Source: Agapanthus africanus (lineage: Eukaryota > Streptophyta > Magnoliopsida > Asparagales > Amaryllidaceae). From it: DNA of 64,000 nt. Positions within the stretch are counted from its first letter, which is position 1. Every line of letters begins with the position of its first letter. Below the pieces are notes generated by a model, which saw only the letters and a list, made by a program, of their open reading frames with translations, ran no database searches and was not told where the DNA came from. The translations under genes were made by a program, and so were the position numbers. Of the stretch, positions 10,574-18,852 are shown piece by piece. The stretch lies in the NCBI GenBank assembly GCA_030015575.1, contig JASDDO010000026.1, positions 453,755,096-453,819,095 on the forward strand. Reading direction: 5' to 3'.

Positions 10574-10729
10574 ACCTGTAAGGAAGAAAACTCTCTTGTG
10601 AGATCCTTACGACTCTTAAGGGAAAACCCGCTTAAGAATCCTCACGATTCTTAAGAAAAACTTACACCTATGGGATCCTCTCGACCTGTAGGGAGAAAAA
10701 CTTTTTATGAGACCCTCGTGGCTCATAAA
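10574..10729 (+). repeat. Hairpin array 3
   Basis: This is the same design as arrays 1 and 2. The best members are CTTAAGAATC/GATTCTTAAG (10631-10655, a perfect 10-bp stem with a CTCAC loop) and TTTATGAG/CTCATAAA (10704-10729). The other units are weaker. Bases 10730-10971 hold no gene beyond likely 3' flank of the antisense ORF next door, including TTTATT (AATAAA on the minus strand) near 10863. Confidence 0.8.
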
Positions 10730-10971
10730 ATGCAAAAGTCTTAGGAAGCAGATCTTAACCCTGAATCCTAAGCCATCGCTGTCCAGCAAGGAGATCAAGA
10801 TAGAATATCCGCATAATACATTCAATAAAAAGAGGACACACCATTGAGAAGAAAAATGTATTTTTTATTCATAAACCAAAATGGATACAAAGTACAATTC
10901 ATGAAAGAAACAAAAAAGAAAGATACTCTCATTCATGAGTATGTACAAAAAAGGGGAAAAGATACAAGTCC

Positions 10972-11430
10972 TCAAGCCGGCGGGCGATGCAGTAATTTTA
11001 TCAGCTCATCGTTCTGTTGCTGAGCCACGGCTTCATAACGCAAGATCTCCAGAAGACGAGCCTCCGCCTGAGCTTGCTGAGCCTGATACGAAGCAAGCCG
11101 AGCTTCGAGCTCTTTCTCGGTGACTTTATGAGCATCGACCCTCTCACAAGTGAACGTGGCAGCTTTATCAAGAGTCACCACCTCCCTGATAGACTCTTGA
11201 AGCACCCGCCAGAGTTCATACGCTTTGTCGGCCTTGGCGGTAAGATTAGCTTGAAGCTCGCCCAGCGCCTTGGAAGCCAACTCCCTCTCCGAGAATTTAC
11301 GACGAGCCCTTTTCTCGCACAACAATATGTTCGCCATGTATCGCCCTATCAGGCCGCGTAAGCTCACTTTCGTGACCACGACCTTGGAAACAGGACATAC
11401 ACGCCCAAGACCGTATAAATAGGCTTCCAT
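10972..11430 (-). CDS. TAT-1 antisense ORF A, 152 aa, unknown function
   Basis: This open frame lies on the strand opposite to gag-pol, between pol and the 3' LTR region. The start is ATG at 11430. The N-terminus MEAYLYGLGRV resembles MDAHLYGLDEI in antisense ORF C. The rest is rich in Ala, Glu, Gln and Leu with heptad-like spacing (EKELEARLASYQAQQAQAEARLLEIL), so a coiled coil is likely. I see no signal peptide or membrane segment, so it does not look like an env gene. Antisense ORFs at this place are known in Tat elements (for example Grande) and their function is unknown. A minus-strand TATAAATA lies about 205 bp upstream. Confidence 0.55.
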   Translation of the reverse strand: MEAYLYGLGRVCPVSKVVVTKVSLRGLIGRYMANILLCEKRARRKFSERELASKALGELQANLTAKADKAYELWRVLQESIREVVTLDKAATFTCERVDAHKVTEKELEARLASYQAQQAQAEARLLEILRYEAVAQQQNDELIKLLHRPPA

Positions 11431-11634
11431 TCGACAGCAACAATCGATCTAAAACGCGCTCACGTCACCCAGTATGAAAAGCAACGAGAAAATTTCCGAC
11501 GTTTGTCCTATCAAGTATGTGTTCGTGATTATATGAACGTCCGATAAAGAAATAATATTCGAAGCTTTAATGTGCGTGCGACATGATGATAGTGTTGATT
11601 ATTGAAGAAAGTTTTCATAAGAAGAACCCAAAGT

Positions 11635-11644
11635 TTATTTATAC
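11635..11644 (-). promoter_or_regulatory. TATA-like box upstream of antisense ORF A
   Basis: The minus strand reads TATAAATAAA, about 205 bp before the ORF A start and after the stop of ORF B. It also contains AATAAA and could instead be the polyadenylation signal of ORF B. Bases 11431-11719 hold nothing else I recognise. Confidence 0.35.
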
Positions 11645-11719
11645 AAGCGAAAACACACATACGAGTACCGAGCCTATATGGAAGTTCAACATAAAGCATA
11701 CAATAAAAAGACTAATATA

Positions 11720-12253
11720 CTACGCTAGCGGGAAAAGGTCACCAAACACGGGATCAGTGGCACAAGGGTTAACAAAGCAAAGAACAAAATTCTCCATCTC
11801 TCTCTCCGCTCTCTCCAGCATATCAAAGCGACGGTTCTCGCGAGGAGTCGCTCCCCATCGATTGGCTCCATGTTCATCTGCAAAAGCAGACATAACAGCT
11901 CGTCGGGCTCTTATTTCGCTCAAAAGATGAACTGAGCGATCTTTCAAAGCCTGAGTAATCAAACAGGCCTCGTGAAAACCCTCGAGCTTCTCTTCAGCCG
12001 CGTCAAGCATCGCCAGGGTCATCTCCGCTGGGTGAGGAGGGATGTCGGCAAGCACGGCCGTGAGAATCATCCGGAGCCAGAGGGACCCCATCAGGAGGGG
12101 GGACCCCCTACGGATCGAGAGTCCGTACGTTGCCGAGTCGCATTCGTCATTGGTAAGGAGTGGATCCACCAATCGGGCAGCAAAGCGGGGGATCATCTCC
12201 TCGACAGGAACTTCCCATGGCTGTCGACGAGCATGAGGGCGATTGCAGGCCAT
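11720..12253 (-). CDS. TAT-1 antisense ORF B, 177 aa, unknown function
   Basis: The first ATG is at 12253, and the frame extends ten codons upstream only through a non-ATG start. The protein is mainly helical and ends NPCATDPVFGDLFPLA. It aligns by eye with ORF C over its last two thirds: AEEKLEGFHEACLIT matches AEDKVHSVYLMGLIS, and FVNPC...FPLA matches FLNPC...VLPL. B and C are therefore tandem duplicates. I recognise no enzyme motif, signal peptide or membrane helix. Intact frames in an element whose gag-pol is broken are notable. Confidence 0.55.
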   Translation of the reverse strand: MACNRPHARRQPWEVPVEEMIPRFAARLVDPLLTNDECDSATYGLSIRRGSPLLMGSLWLRMILTAVLADIPPHPAEMTLAMLDAAEEKLEGFHEACLITQALKDRSVHLLSEIRARRAVMSAFADEHGANRWGATPRENRRFDMLERAEREMENFVLCFVNPCATDPVFGDLFPLA

Positions 12254-12721
12254 GGCGTTCGGTTGTTTCTCAAGACAAATCACACCAAAATGGAAAAATA
12301 AATCTCTCTGTGAAGGGAAAAGAAGGCTATGGCCTCAGATATAAAGAGGTGCATTAAGTATTGAGCGCGGAAAATCTTGCATGATGAAGCTATTTCCAAG
12401 GCCCAAAAAAGAGGAAAGGCATCGAAAATCAGGGAGATGGAACTATTTCCAAGGCTCCTTTTCTGCATCTGATATTGTGCGCTAAAAAATATGGTATGGA
12501 AAAGTTTTGAACAGCCCCATCAAAGGACCCCACGTGCAGAACACGTGAGCCCCAAACTTGACGTGCCCTAAAAAATGGAGTAGCACCCTGCATATTAAAA
12601 GCATCAACAACAACAGTAGCAAAATGATAAAATCCCAGAGAAAGGCATGCAAGCAGGGAAAGACATAATAAAACGTGTCACTCATACTTCAAGAAGTTCA
12701 TACAAAATAAAGAGGACACGT
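12254..12721. other. Spacer between antisense ORFs B and C
   Basis: No gene is seen. On the minus strand a weak TATA-like TTTATAT lies near 12338-12344, about 90 bp before the ORF B ATG. Two CACGTG G-boxes lie near 12530-12548. The + strand phrase ACAAAATAAAGAGGACAC at about 12702, beside the ORF C stop, resembles ATTCAATAAAAAGAGGACAC near 10820 and ACAATAAAAAGAC near 11699. The flanks were therefore probably duplicated with the ORFs. Confidence 0.5.
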
Positions 12722-13258
12722 TTACAATGGTAAGACTTCAGACGCGGGGCATGGGTTGAGAAACTCAAGATTAACTTTGTCCAAGATTCTCCAAGTATTT
12801 CGAACCTCCTGAGTATGCTTCCTCTCGCGATCGCAAGCGTCGGGGTCCTCACGAATATCCTCTACCCTCCGATAGGCGGCAAGTATGGCTGACTGCTGAA
12901 AGGCTTGGTGTAAGAGATCAATAAGGTGATCTCGCCACCTCTTTGAGATCAAGCCCATCAGGTACACCGAATGTACCTTATCCTCAGCAGTGTCCAAGGC
13001 CCTGAGCGGTATGCCGGTGCAAAAGAGAGGAAGTGCCTCCCGGATCGCCAGCACGATCAGCCTCAGAAGAGAAGAGCGACGGGGGAGTAGCCGATGGTTG
13101 TACTCGTCAAAGCGGCTCATGATCTCGGCACACTGAGCATCGGTGAACTCCTGGTTCTGACTGCGGCCCAGTGCACAAATATTCCCATAGGAAATAATCT
13201 CGTCAAGACCATACAGATGGGCATCCATGATACCTGAAATAAAGGTCATGAGAATCAT
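12722..13258 (-). CDS. TAT-1 antisense ORF C, 178 aa, unknown function
   Basis: The start is ATG at 13258, with a second in-frame ATG ten codons in (MDAHLYGLDEI) that matches the start of ORF A. The C-terminal part is homologous to ORF B and ends FLNPCPASEVLPL. It is helical and rich in Arg and Leu, with no recognised domain or membrane helix. It lies nearest the 3' LTR region. A minus-strand TATAAAT at 13772-13778, 510 bp upstream, would place its promoter in that region. Confidence 0.55.
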   Translation of the reverse strand: MILMTFISGIMDAHLYGLDEIISYGNICALGRSQNQEFTDAQCAEIMSRFDEYNHRLLPRRSSLLRLIVLAIREALPLFCTGIPLRALDTAEDKVHSVYLMGLISKRWRDHLIDLLHQAFQQSAILAAYRRVEDIREDPDACDRERKHTQEVRNTWRILDKVNLEFLNPCPASEVLPL

Positions 13259-13771
13259 TACAAAGCTCCTGTTTCATTAATTACAAAAGGACAACCTCGG
13301 GTCAAGAGACCCCAAGAAGCCTCCGTGTGGAGAAACTGAGTTCTTTATTAGAATTAAATTCCTTACTAAGAAAAGGGAATTAAATTCCCAGAAACATTTT
13401 TAGATGGAATTAAATTCCATGGAGTTGAAACGCCATCATCATCTCCCCAAAGATCATCTAAACCCTAAGAGATCTACAATTCGAAGGTTAGGCGGTTTCC
13501 TGTTCTTATGGAAAAACTTGAAGAAAAATGGGTTCCTTGTTAAAAAAGAGTAAAAACCCTTGTTTTGGATTTAAAATCCAAAGGAATGTGGAAGTCCGCT
13601 GTTTGTCCAAGAACATTACCTAAGGAGGAAGAGTCCTTTTAAAAAGAGTTAAACTCTGAAAATGTTTCAAGGCAGAGAACTAAGCTCTGGAAGAAGAGAA
13701 TTAAATTCTCAGAAAAAGTTCTCAAAGGAAGGAGATGAGCAAAGTGAAGGCTCTTCGGAAGGGACATGAAC

Positions 13772-13778
13772 ATTTATA
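13772..13778 (-). promoter_or_regulatory. Minus-strand TATA box, candidate promoter of the antisense ORFs
   Basis: On the minus strand the sequence reads CTCCTATAAATG, nearly the same context as the + strand box CTCCTATAAATAG at 14761. It lies about 510 bp upstream of antisense ORF C, with the G-box cluster just behind it. Confidence 0.45.
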
Positions 13779-13854
13779 GGAGGTGATGGAAACGTTTCAT
13801 CTCCCCAAATCCCTAGAGGAATCCAACGGTCGCAAAACGTGACAGCGTTGCACT

Positions 13855-14451
13855 CACGTGCGGACACGTGAGAACAACGCTGTGGGGGCATTTGTTTCCT
13901 GATTTAGAATCAGGAAAGCCCACGGAAGAGGCTTCAGAAAAGGGTCACGTGCTTACACGTGACCAGCAGTCACGTGTTGGCACGTGACATCTAAAAGCAT
14001 CGGCAAGGCAAATTCAGCTTCCCGACTACATCAAAGAAAAGGGCTTCAGAAAGGGTCACGTGCTCCCACGTGACCTGGGTCACGTGCTCCCACGTGACCT
14101 GGGTCACGTGTTGGCACGCGACAATTAGAAATGGCTTCAAAGGCAAACCGGTTCCCTGATCAAATCAAAGAAAAGGCTTTAGAAGAGGTCATGTGCTCCC
14201 ACGTGACCAGGGTCACGTGTTGGCACGTGATAATCAAAGCAGCAGATTTGTTCTCCGGTTAAACCAAGAAAAAGGCTCTAGACGAGGGTCACGTGCTCAC
14301 ACGTGACCAGGGGTCACGTGACGGTTAAGCAGCGACCAGAAAGCAGAGCGCAAAAGAAAGAAGAGGGCTCGTTCCAAAGGGGGGTCACATGCCCGCACGT
14401 GACCAATGGTCACGTGCCCGCACGTGACCAAGGGTCACGTGGCCACACGTG
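13855..14451. promoter_or_regulatory. G-box cluster, about 22 CACGTG sites
   Basis: CACGTG occurs about 22 times in 600 bp, mostly as facing pairs such as GTCACGTGCTCCCACGTGAC that could also form hairpins. CACGTG is the G-box bound by plant bHLH and bZIP factors, and with flanking C it is close to the ABA-response element. The cluster lies between a minus-strand and a plus-strand TATA box, so it could serve both. Confidence 0.8.
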
Positions 14452-14760
14452 ACCGACTTCAAAGCCCATTTGTTAACAGAATTAAATTCTGAGGAAAGAC
14501 CTCTCAAATCTTTCCAAAAGCAACCGGTTGCATTAAAGATTTAAAAGTGATTAAATATCATCTATCTATGGGAAAATCTCGAATTTGGGAAGATTTCCCC
14601 GTAAAATCTAACCGAAATAACAAAGGAGAATCTCTGGATTTAAAATCCAATGGTGAATAAAATTCACCTAATAATCCAAAGGTCCGAAACGAATTATGGA
14701 TACAAATCAAATCTCTCAATGAAAGATTCATCAAAAACTAATTGACTCGGCTGCTTCTCC

Positions 14761-14767
14761 TATAAAT
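14761..14767 (+). promoter_or_regulatory. TAT-1 LTR TATA box (+ strand)
   Basis: TATAAATAGG sits in a CTCCTATAAATAGGAG near-palindrome and is followed by a purine-rich stretch. Transcription would be expected to start about 30 bp downstream, near 14790. This would be the element's sense promoter if 13259-17332 is the LTR. Confidence 0.6.
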
Positions 14768-15483
14768 AGGAGCCAAGAGACACACAAAAGGAGGATATAG
14801 GCAGAGGGAAGAAAAGAGAGAGAGCCTTGATACTTTAGAGGAATTTGGATCTTCTGCAAAAGAAAACCCTAGGTAAGAAAGGGAAGGTTTTATTGAAAGA
14901 AAAGAGAATTTAATTCTCAACAGAGTTTAACTCTGATATAAAACAGAAGGACATATTTCTTCTCTCTTTGATGGAGGATCTGTAAAGTGCACATCTCCCC
15001 TTGAGTTGAGAATTTAATTCTCAATGGGTTGAGATCCTGCCATGCAGATCCAAAGCATAGAGAGGGAATGGAAACACGAGAATTTAATTCTCACAGAACT
15101 ATAGGAATTTAATTCCTTCAAAATAAAATTAGGGTTTGACCCTGTGTTATGGGAATTTAATTCCTTCAGAATGAAAAGAATCAGGGTTTAACCCTAGTTA
15201 AGAACTTAGTTCTGTTAAAACAACAAGAATTTAATTCCCTTAATCTTATTCCCCAGAATAATTCTCTAACAGAGAGTGGGGGTTTAATTCCTTAAAGCTT
15301 TTAACCCTATTCAGTTCTTCACATATATGAGGAATTTAATTCCTACAGAAAATTCAGAGTTCAACTCTTCAAAAAGAATTAGGAATTTAATTCCTCTGAA
15401 ATTATTGTTAGGGTTCAACCCTACGAGGAATTTAATTCCTGAAAGGGATTAACAGATCTTCTAAACAACTACAGAAAAGCAGG

Positions 15484-15690
15484 GTCACATGTCACCACGT
15501 GACCCCCCCAAAAGATCTACAGAAAGCCCTTTGAGGCAGTGCCTCACGTGACCCACGTGACCCTTGGCAGAGGCTTTAACATACTCCATTCAAACACCCA
15601 TCACGTGATGACACGTGATGCTCCAAAAGATGCGATCTTCTCAGCAGAACAAACGAAGGGAGGGCGCCCTCACGTGCTACCACGTGACCC
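15484..15690. promoter_or_regulatory. Second G-box group, about seven CACGTG sites
   Basis: CACGTG sites again come in facing pairs (for example TCACGTGATGACACGTGA near 15601). They lie downstream of the + strand TATA box, within the predicted transcript. The pairing may therefore matter as RNA structure as well as for protein binding. Confidence 0.65.
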
Positions 15691-15734
15691 CTCTTGCCTC
15701 AGCATCTAACGCTAAATTGGAACCCCTGAATTCA

Positions 15735-15995
15735 GTGTTAAAACGTTGTTTGGCCTTAGTGTTCAACAATAAGCAAAGAACTTTATTTGCAGTGTTCAAC
15801 ACTGATTACCTTAGTGTTCAACACTAATTTGGGATTTCTGTTGCCAGTGCTTAACACTGGTCTGTTTTAGTGTTTAACACTAATTTGAAGGCTTTGTTGC
15901 TGGTGTTGACACCAACTATCTTCTAGTGTTAAACACTGACTTATCAACCTCATTCTCAGTGTTCAACACTAATTGGTCTTTAGTGTTTAACACTA
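15735..15995 (+). repeat. AGTGTT-N-AACACT palindrome cluster
   Basis: About eight dyads lie in 260 bp, including CAGTGTTCAACACTG, TTAGTGTTCAACACTAA, CAGTGCTTAACACTG and TGGTGTTGACACCA. In the last one both arms changed (AGTG to GGTG with matching CACC). The core is again TTNAA or close to it, so this is a sub-family of the palindromes at 13346-15441. Confidence 0.85.
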
Positions 15996-16224
15996 GGCAT
16001 TGGCCCAATTGGCTAAATGGCCAGAGGCAAAGCCTCTCCTTCAAGGGACCAACAGGAGGGCCGATGTCCCAGACATGATTGGACTTAGCCCAAGCTGGCC
16101 ATAAGCCCTCAATTCGTAATTAACTGGGCTAATGGGCTCATAACATAATTAATTGGTCTTGATCCCAAATTGGGCCAAAGACTATTTAATCCACTCCGGT
16201 TCCAGGGTACATCTCTTCATTCCT

Positions 16225-16960
16225 TTGATACTTGGCGTTGTAATCCCTCAACGTCTTCAAAGAGGTGACGGGTCCCGATGACCACACATTGATATGGACT
16301 GTGGGGTCCTTAAACCCATGGACTACGACGTCCTTAACCTTGACCGAGATGTCTTAAAACTAACAATGGACTGTGGGGTCCTTAAACCTATGGACTACGA
16401 CGTCCTTAACCTTGACCGAGATGTCTTAAAACTAACAATGGACCGCAATGTCCTTAAACTACCCATGGACCGCAATGTCCTTAAACTAGCGATGGACCAC
16501 TATGTCCCTAAACTGGAACGATAGAGCCCAAACGCTCTTTTGTTGGATTTAAACGATCCCGTTTAAGTTGATCTTAGCCTTAAATATGGCTAACGTATCC
16601 TTAAACCTTTCAAACAGACTTTAGTCCCAAACTGGACTATAGATCCCCCCAATTAACTCTGGTTCAAGGGTACATCTCTGAACTCCTCTGACATCTGTCG
16701 TTGTAATCCTTCAACGTCGTCAGAGAGGTGACGGGTCCCGACGGCCATACATTAAATGGACCACTATGTCCCTAAACTGGAACAATGGAGCCCAAATGCT
16801 CTTTTGTCGGATTTAAACGGTCCCGTTAAGTTGATCTTAGTCTCAGGTTAGACTAACGTATCCTTAACAAACGTTTGAGTTGATCTTGGCCTTAAATATA
16901 GCTAACGTATCCTCAAACCAAACCCCCAAACCCAAATCTAAGATAATACGGATTTGGACT
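16225..16960 (+). repeat. TAT-1 3' repeat block: two nested stem-loops and GGAC...GTCC units
   Basis: Copies 2 and 3 of the nested stem-loop lie at 16225-16280 and 16686-16725. GGAC...GTCC units fill 16291-16517 and resume after the third copy. Two further dyads, TTAGCC/GGCTAA near 16575 and TTAGTC/GACTAA near 16840, sit in matching contexts (GATCTTAG ... TAACGTATCC) and show a paired change. The block shares its repeat families with 7440-10501 before the antisense ORFs. Confidence 0.75.
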
Positions 16961-17332
16961 AGTCCACGCCCTACGGGTGACGACATAACTCGATCTCCGT
17001 AAACAATCCACGGGCAACAAAACATAAAATAAACACACACGACACGAAGTGACCATCAGGAGAAGGAGAAAGTTGTTACCGCGATGCGGTAGCGTAATTA
17101 ACTGCAGGGGCTTGCGCCTGCAAGGAAGAGCGTCCCCACAATCAAAAACCCCTCAAGCGAGGGGGAATCTGACGAGGTCTGCTACATCGGACGCATCCGT
17201 TCAGACCTTCGATACACAGTACCATAAATCAACTTGGCATCTTCGGAGAGATGGACGGATAGCACCAATTAGCATCTGCCCCGAACCTCAGGTGAGACGT
17301 CTCGCGTCTCGGCCGCCGTTCGGAGGGGAACA

Positions 17333-18355
17333 TCCTCCTCGATCAGATCGAAGGATTTTAATACTTTTACCCGTATGGTTCTCGACTTCGCACTTATATT
17401 CCTTGAATTTCTCAAAAGTTTCAGATTTGTGTTTCAACAGGAACAGATGTCCGAATTTTGAGAGATCATCGGTGAATTTAACGAAGTACGAGGAACCATT
17501 CTTGGCATGAGTAGACATGGGACCGCATACATCACTATGTATCAATCCCAAAAGTTCAGTAGCTCTTTCTCCATGTTCAGTAAACGGAGTTTTGGTCATT
17601 TTGCCTTTGAGACATGACTGGCAAGTTTCATAAGATGTAAATTCGAATGGATTCAAATATCCATCTTTATGCAACTTACCTAGTCTTGTCGCATTGATAT
17701 GACCTAGTCTACAGTGCCACAAGAAGGCTTCGTTCATTTCTAAATTTTTCCTCTTGTGTATGTTCTGTATGCTTAGAACTGTGGTTTGATTCAGAATGTA
17801 TATACCGTTAGATAACGTACCTAAACCAATCAACACTTAATTTAGGAAAATGTTCATAACATTATCCTCCAATACAAAATTATATCCTTCTTTAGCTAAT
17901 AAAGAGACTGATATAATATTGCATATCATGTTCGGTATGTAATAACAGTCGTTCAGAATCAATGTATTACCATTTGGTAATATAAGGTGATATTCGCCAA
18001 CTACTTTGGCTGTAATGAATGCATCATTCCCCACTCTTACAGTCATATCACCCATTCCCAGTTCTCTACTTCTCTTTAACCCATGTAACATATTACATAT
18101 ATGGGATCCTGATCCGGTATCTAATACCCAGGACGTAAAGCACACTGAGAAACAGTTCTCGGTTACGAACACATCCGAAGAAGATGCATCAACATGCTCA
18201 TTCCTCGTTCGGGTCGTGTGGGAATCCAGGTATGTCCATATTTCCTGCTCAGGCTTATAACGGTTATAAGATAGAGCGGAACCAATATTCCCGAGCTCAG
18301 TATAATAAGCGGGTTCGGTCAATACATCAATATTATTATCTTGATTAAGGCGTGT
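17333..18355 (-). pseudogene. COP-A protease and integrase N-terminal part, gag deleted
   Basis: The frame begins ITRLNQDNN, where intact relatives have the gag start MTGLKLLLDKN, so the ATG is ATA. It then passes in about 60 residues to the protease WVLDTGSGSHICN. Almost all of gag and the CCHC knuckle is missing. The GAG-pre-integrase block (WHCRLGHIN) and the first catalytic Asp (HSDVCGP) are present. The frame ends at SDRGG, where TAT-1 sits. A TAA at 17837-17839 breaks it between protease and integrase. It could not move by itself. Confidence 0.85.
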
Positions 18356-18852
18356 TATGGTTGCTACCTGGAGAGAGAGAAAAAAGAAAACACTTTAGCG
18401 TATGCTCTTGCAAGATTAGATTGGTTATTATTTTATCTAATCAGGATGGCTCCCACTGTTTTTATCAAATCTTCCTTCAAACCCTAAAAGGTAAGACTAA
18501 CCAGGATTAATTACACTCTACAAGTTTGCCAATCGGTCAGCTAGGCAGGTATTGGTACTCTGAGGGAGTTTCCCCATGCTTTCGTATGGAACTAATTAAA
18601 TAACCTCATTTTCGTAGGGGCATAACCCCGTTAACACCTTTCTTAGACACCTACTGGATCGGCTAATTGTAAAGTGGAAAACTCTCCCAGGAGTAACATT
18701 TACACACAGTGGGTATCGGGATCCAACTATCTCATAGAAGGTATGCAATCTCATTGCAAATTTTCAACACTTGAAATTCCCAATATTTGTTTTCCCCCTG
18801 GTGTCCTATGACCTTGACGGAGGCCAACAAACCATAGTCCGCTAGTCAAGTT
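17333..18852 (-). mobile_element. COP-A: Ty1/copia fragment, minus strand, cut by TAT-1 and COP-B
   Basis: This is an internal piece of an Angela-like copia. Reading on the minus strand it runs from the leader (18852 down to about 18361) through protease into integrase. TAT-1 breaks integrase at 17332, and the COP-B LTR abuts the leader at 18852 just after its first TTGAC hairpin. The leader part carries a CT-rich tract and CAG just before the coding part, but no gene. The remaining parts of the element would lie outside the window. Confidence 0.85.

Larger units (their letters stand above)
13346..15441 (+). repeat. Dispersed short palindromes with TTNAA core (GAATTTAATTC family)
   Basis: More than twenty short dyads share a TTNAA or TTAAA-like core with variable paired arms. 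Examples are GGGAATTAAATTCCC, TGGAATTAAATTCCA, GAGAATTTAATTCTC, AGGAATTTAATTCCT, CAGAGTTTAACTCTG, AGGGTTCAACCCT and TGGATTTAAAATCCA. They alternate with unrelated sequence and do not form a simple tandem array. Confidence 0.85.
1..17332 (+). mobile_element. TAT-1: Tat/Retand-lineage Ty3 (gypsy) LTR retrotransposon, 5' end outside window
   Basis: Gag, aspartic protease, reverse transcriptase, RNase H, a second archaeal-type RNase H and integrase follow in that order on the + strand. The second RNase H between RNase H and integrase is a known mark of the Tat lineage, as are long repeat-rich 3' regions and antisense ORFs after pol. The right end is placed at 17332, where GGGGAACA meets the interrupted integrase codons of a minus-strand copia. 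The 5' LTR and primer site lie left of the window. The lineage call is firm. The right boundary is good to a few bases, and the 3' LTR start is not resolved. Confidence 0.9.
13259..17332 (+). repeat. Probable TAT-1 3' LTR region (left edge unresolved)
   Basis: This 4-kb stretch has no coding frame, carries a consensus TATA box, and ends at the right boundary of TAT-1. Tat LTRs of several kb are known. I cannot place the left edge because the 5' LTR is outside the window. TGTGGGGGCATTTG at 13881 is one candidate start, but no clear polypurine tract precedes it. Its content is listed below as G-box clusters, palindrome families and repeats. Bases 16961-17332 hold no further feature that I can name. 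Confidence 0.5.

Noticed and set aside
10972-13258. Antisense ORFs as an env-like gene
   Set aside because: There is no signal peptide, hydrophobic membrane segment or cleavage motif, and they lie on the wrong strand for an env read from the genomic RNA.
17049-17510. Plus-strand 153-codon frame across the TAT-1/COP-A junction
   Set aside because: It spans an insertion boundary and overlaps integrase on the other strand, so it is a chance frame.
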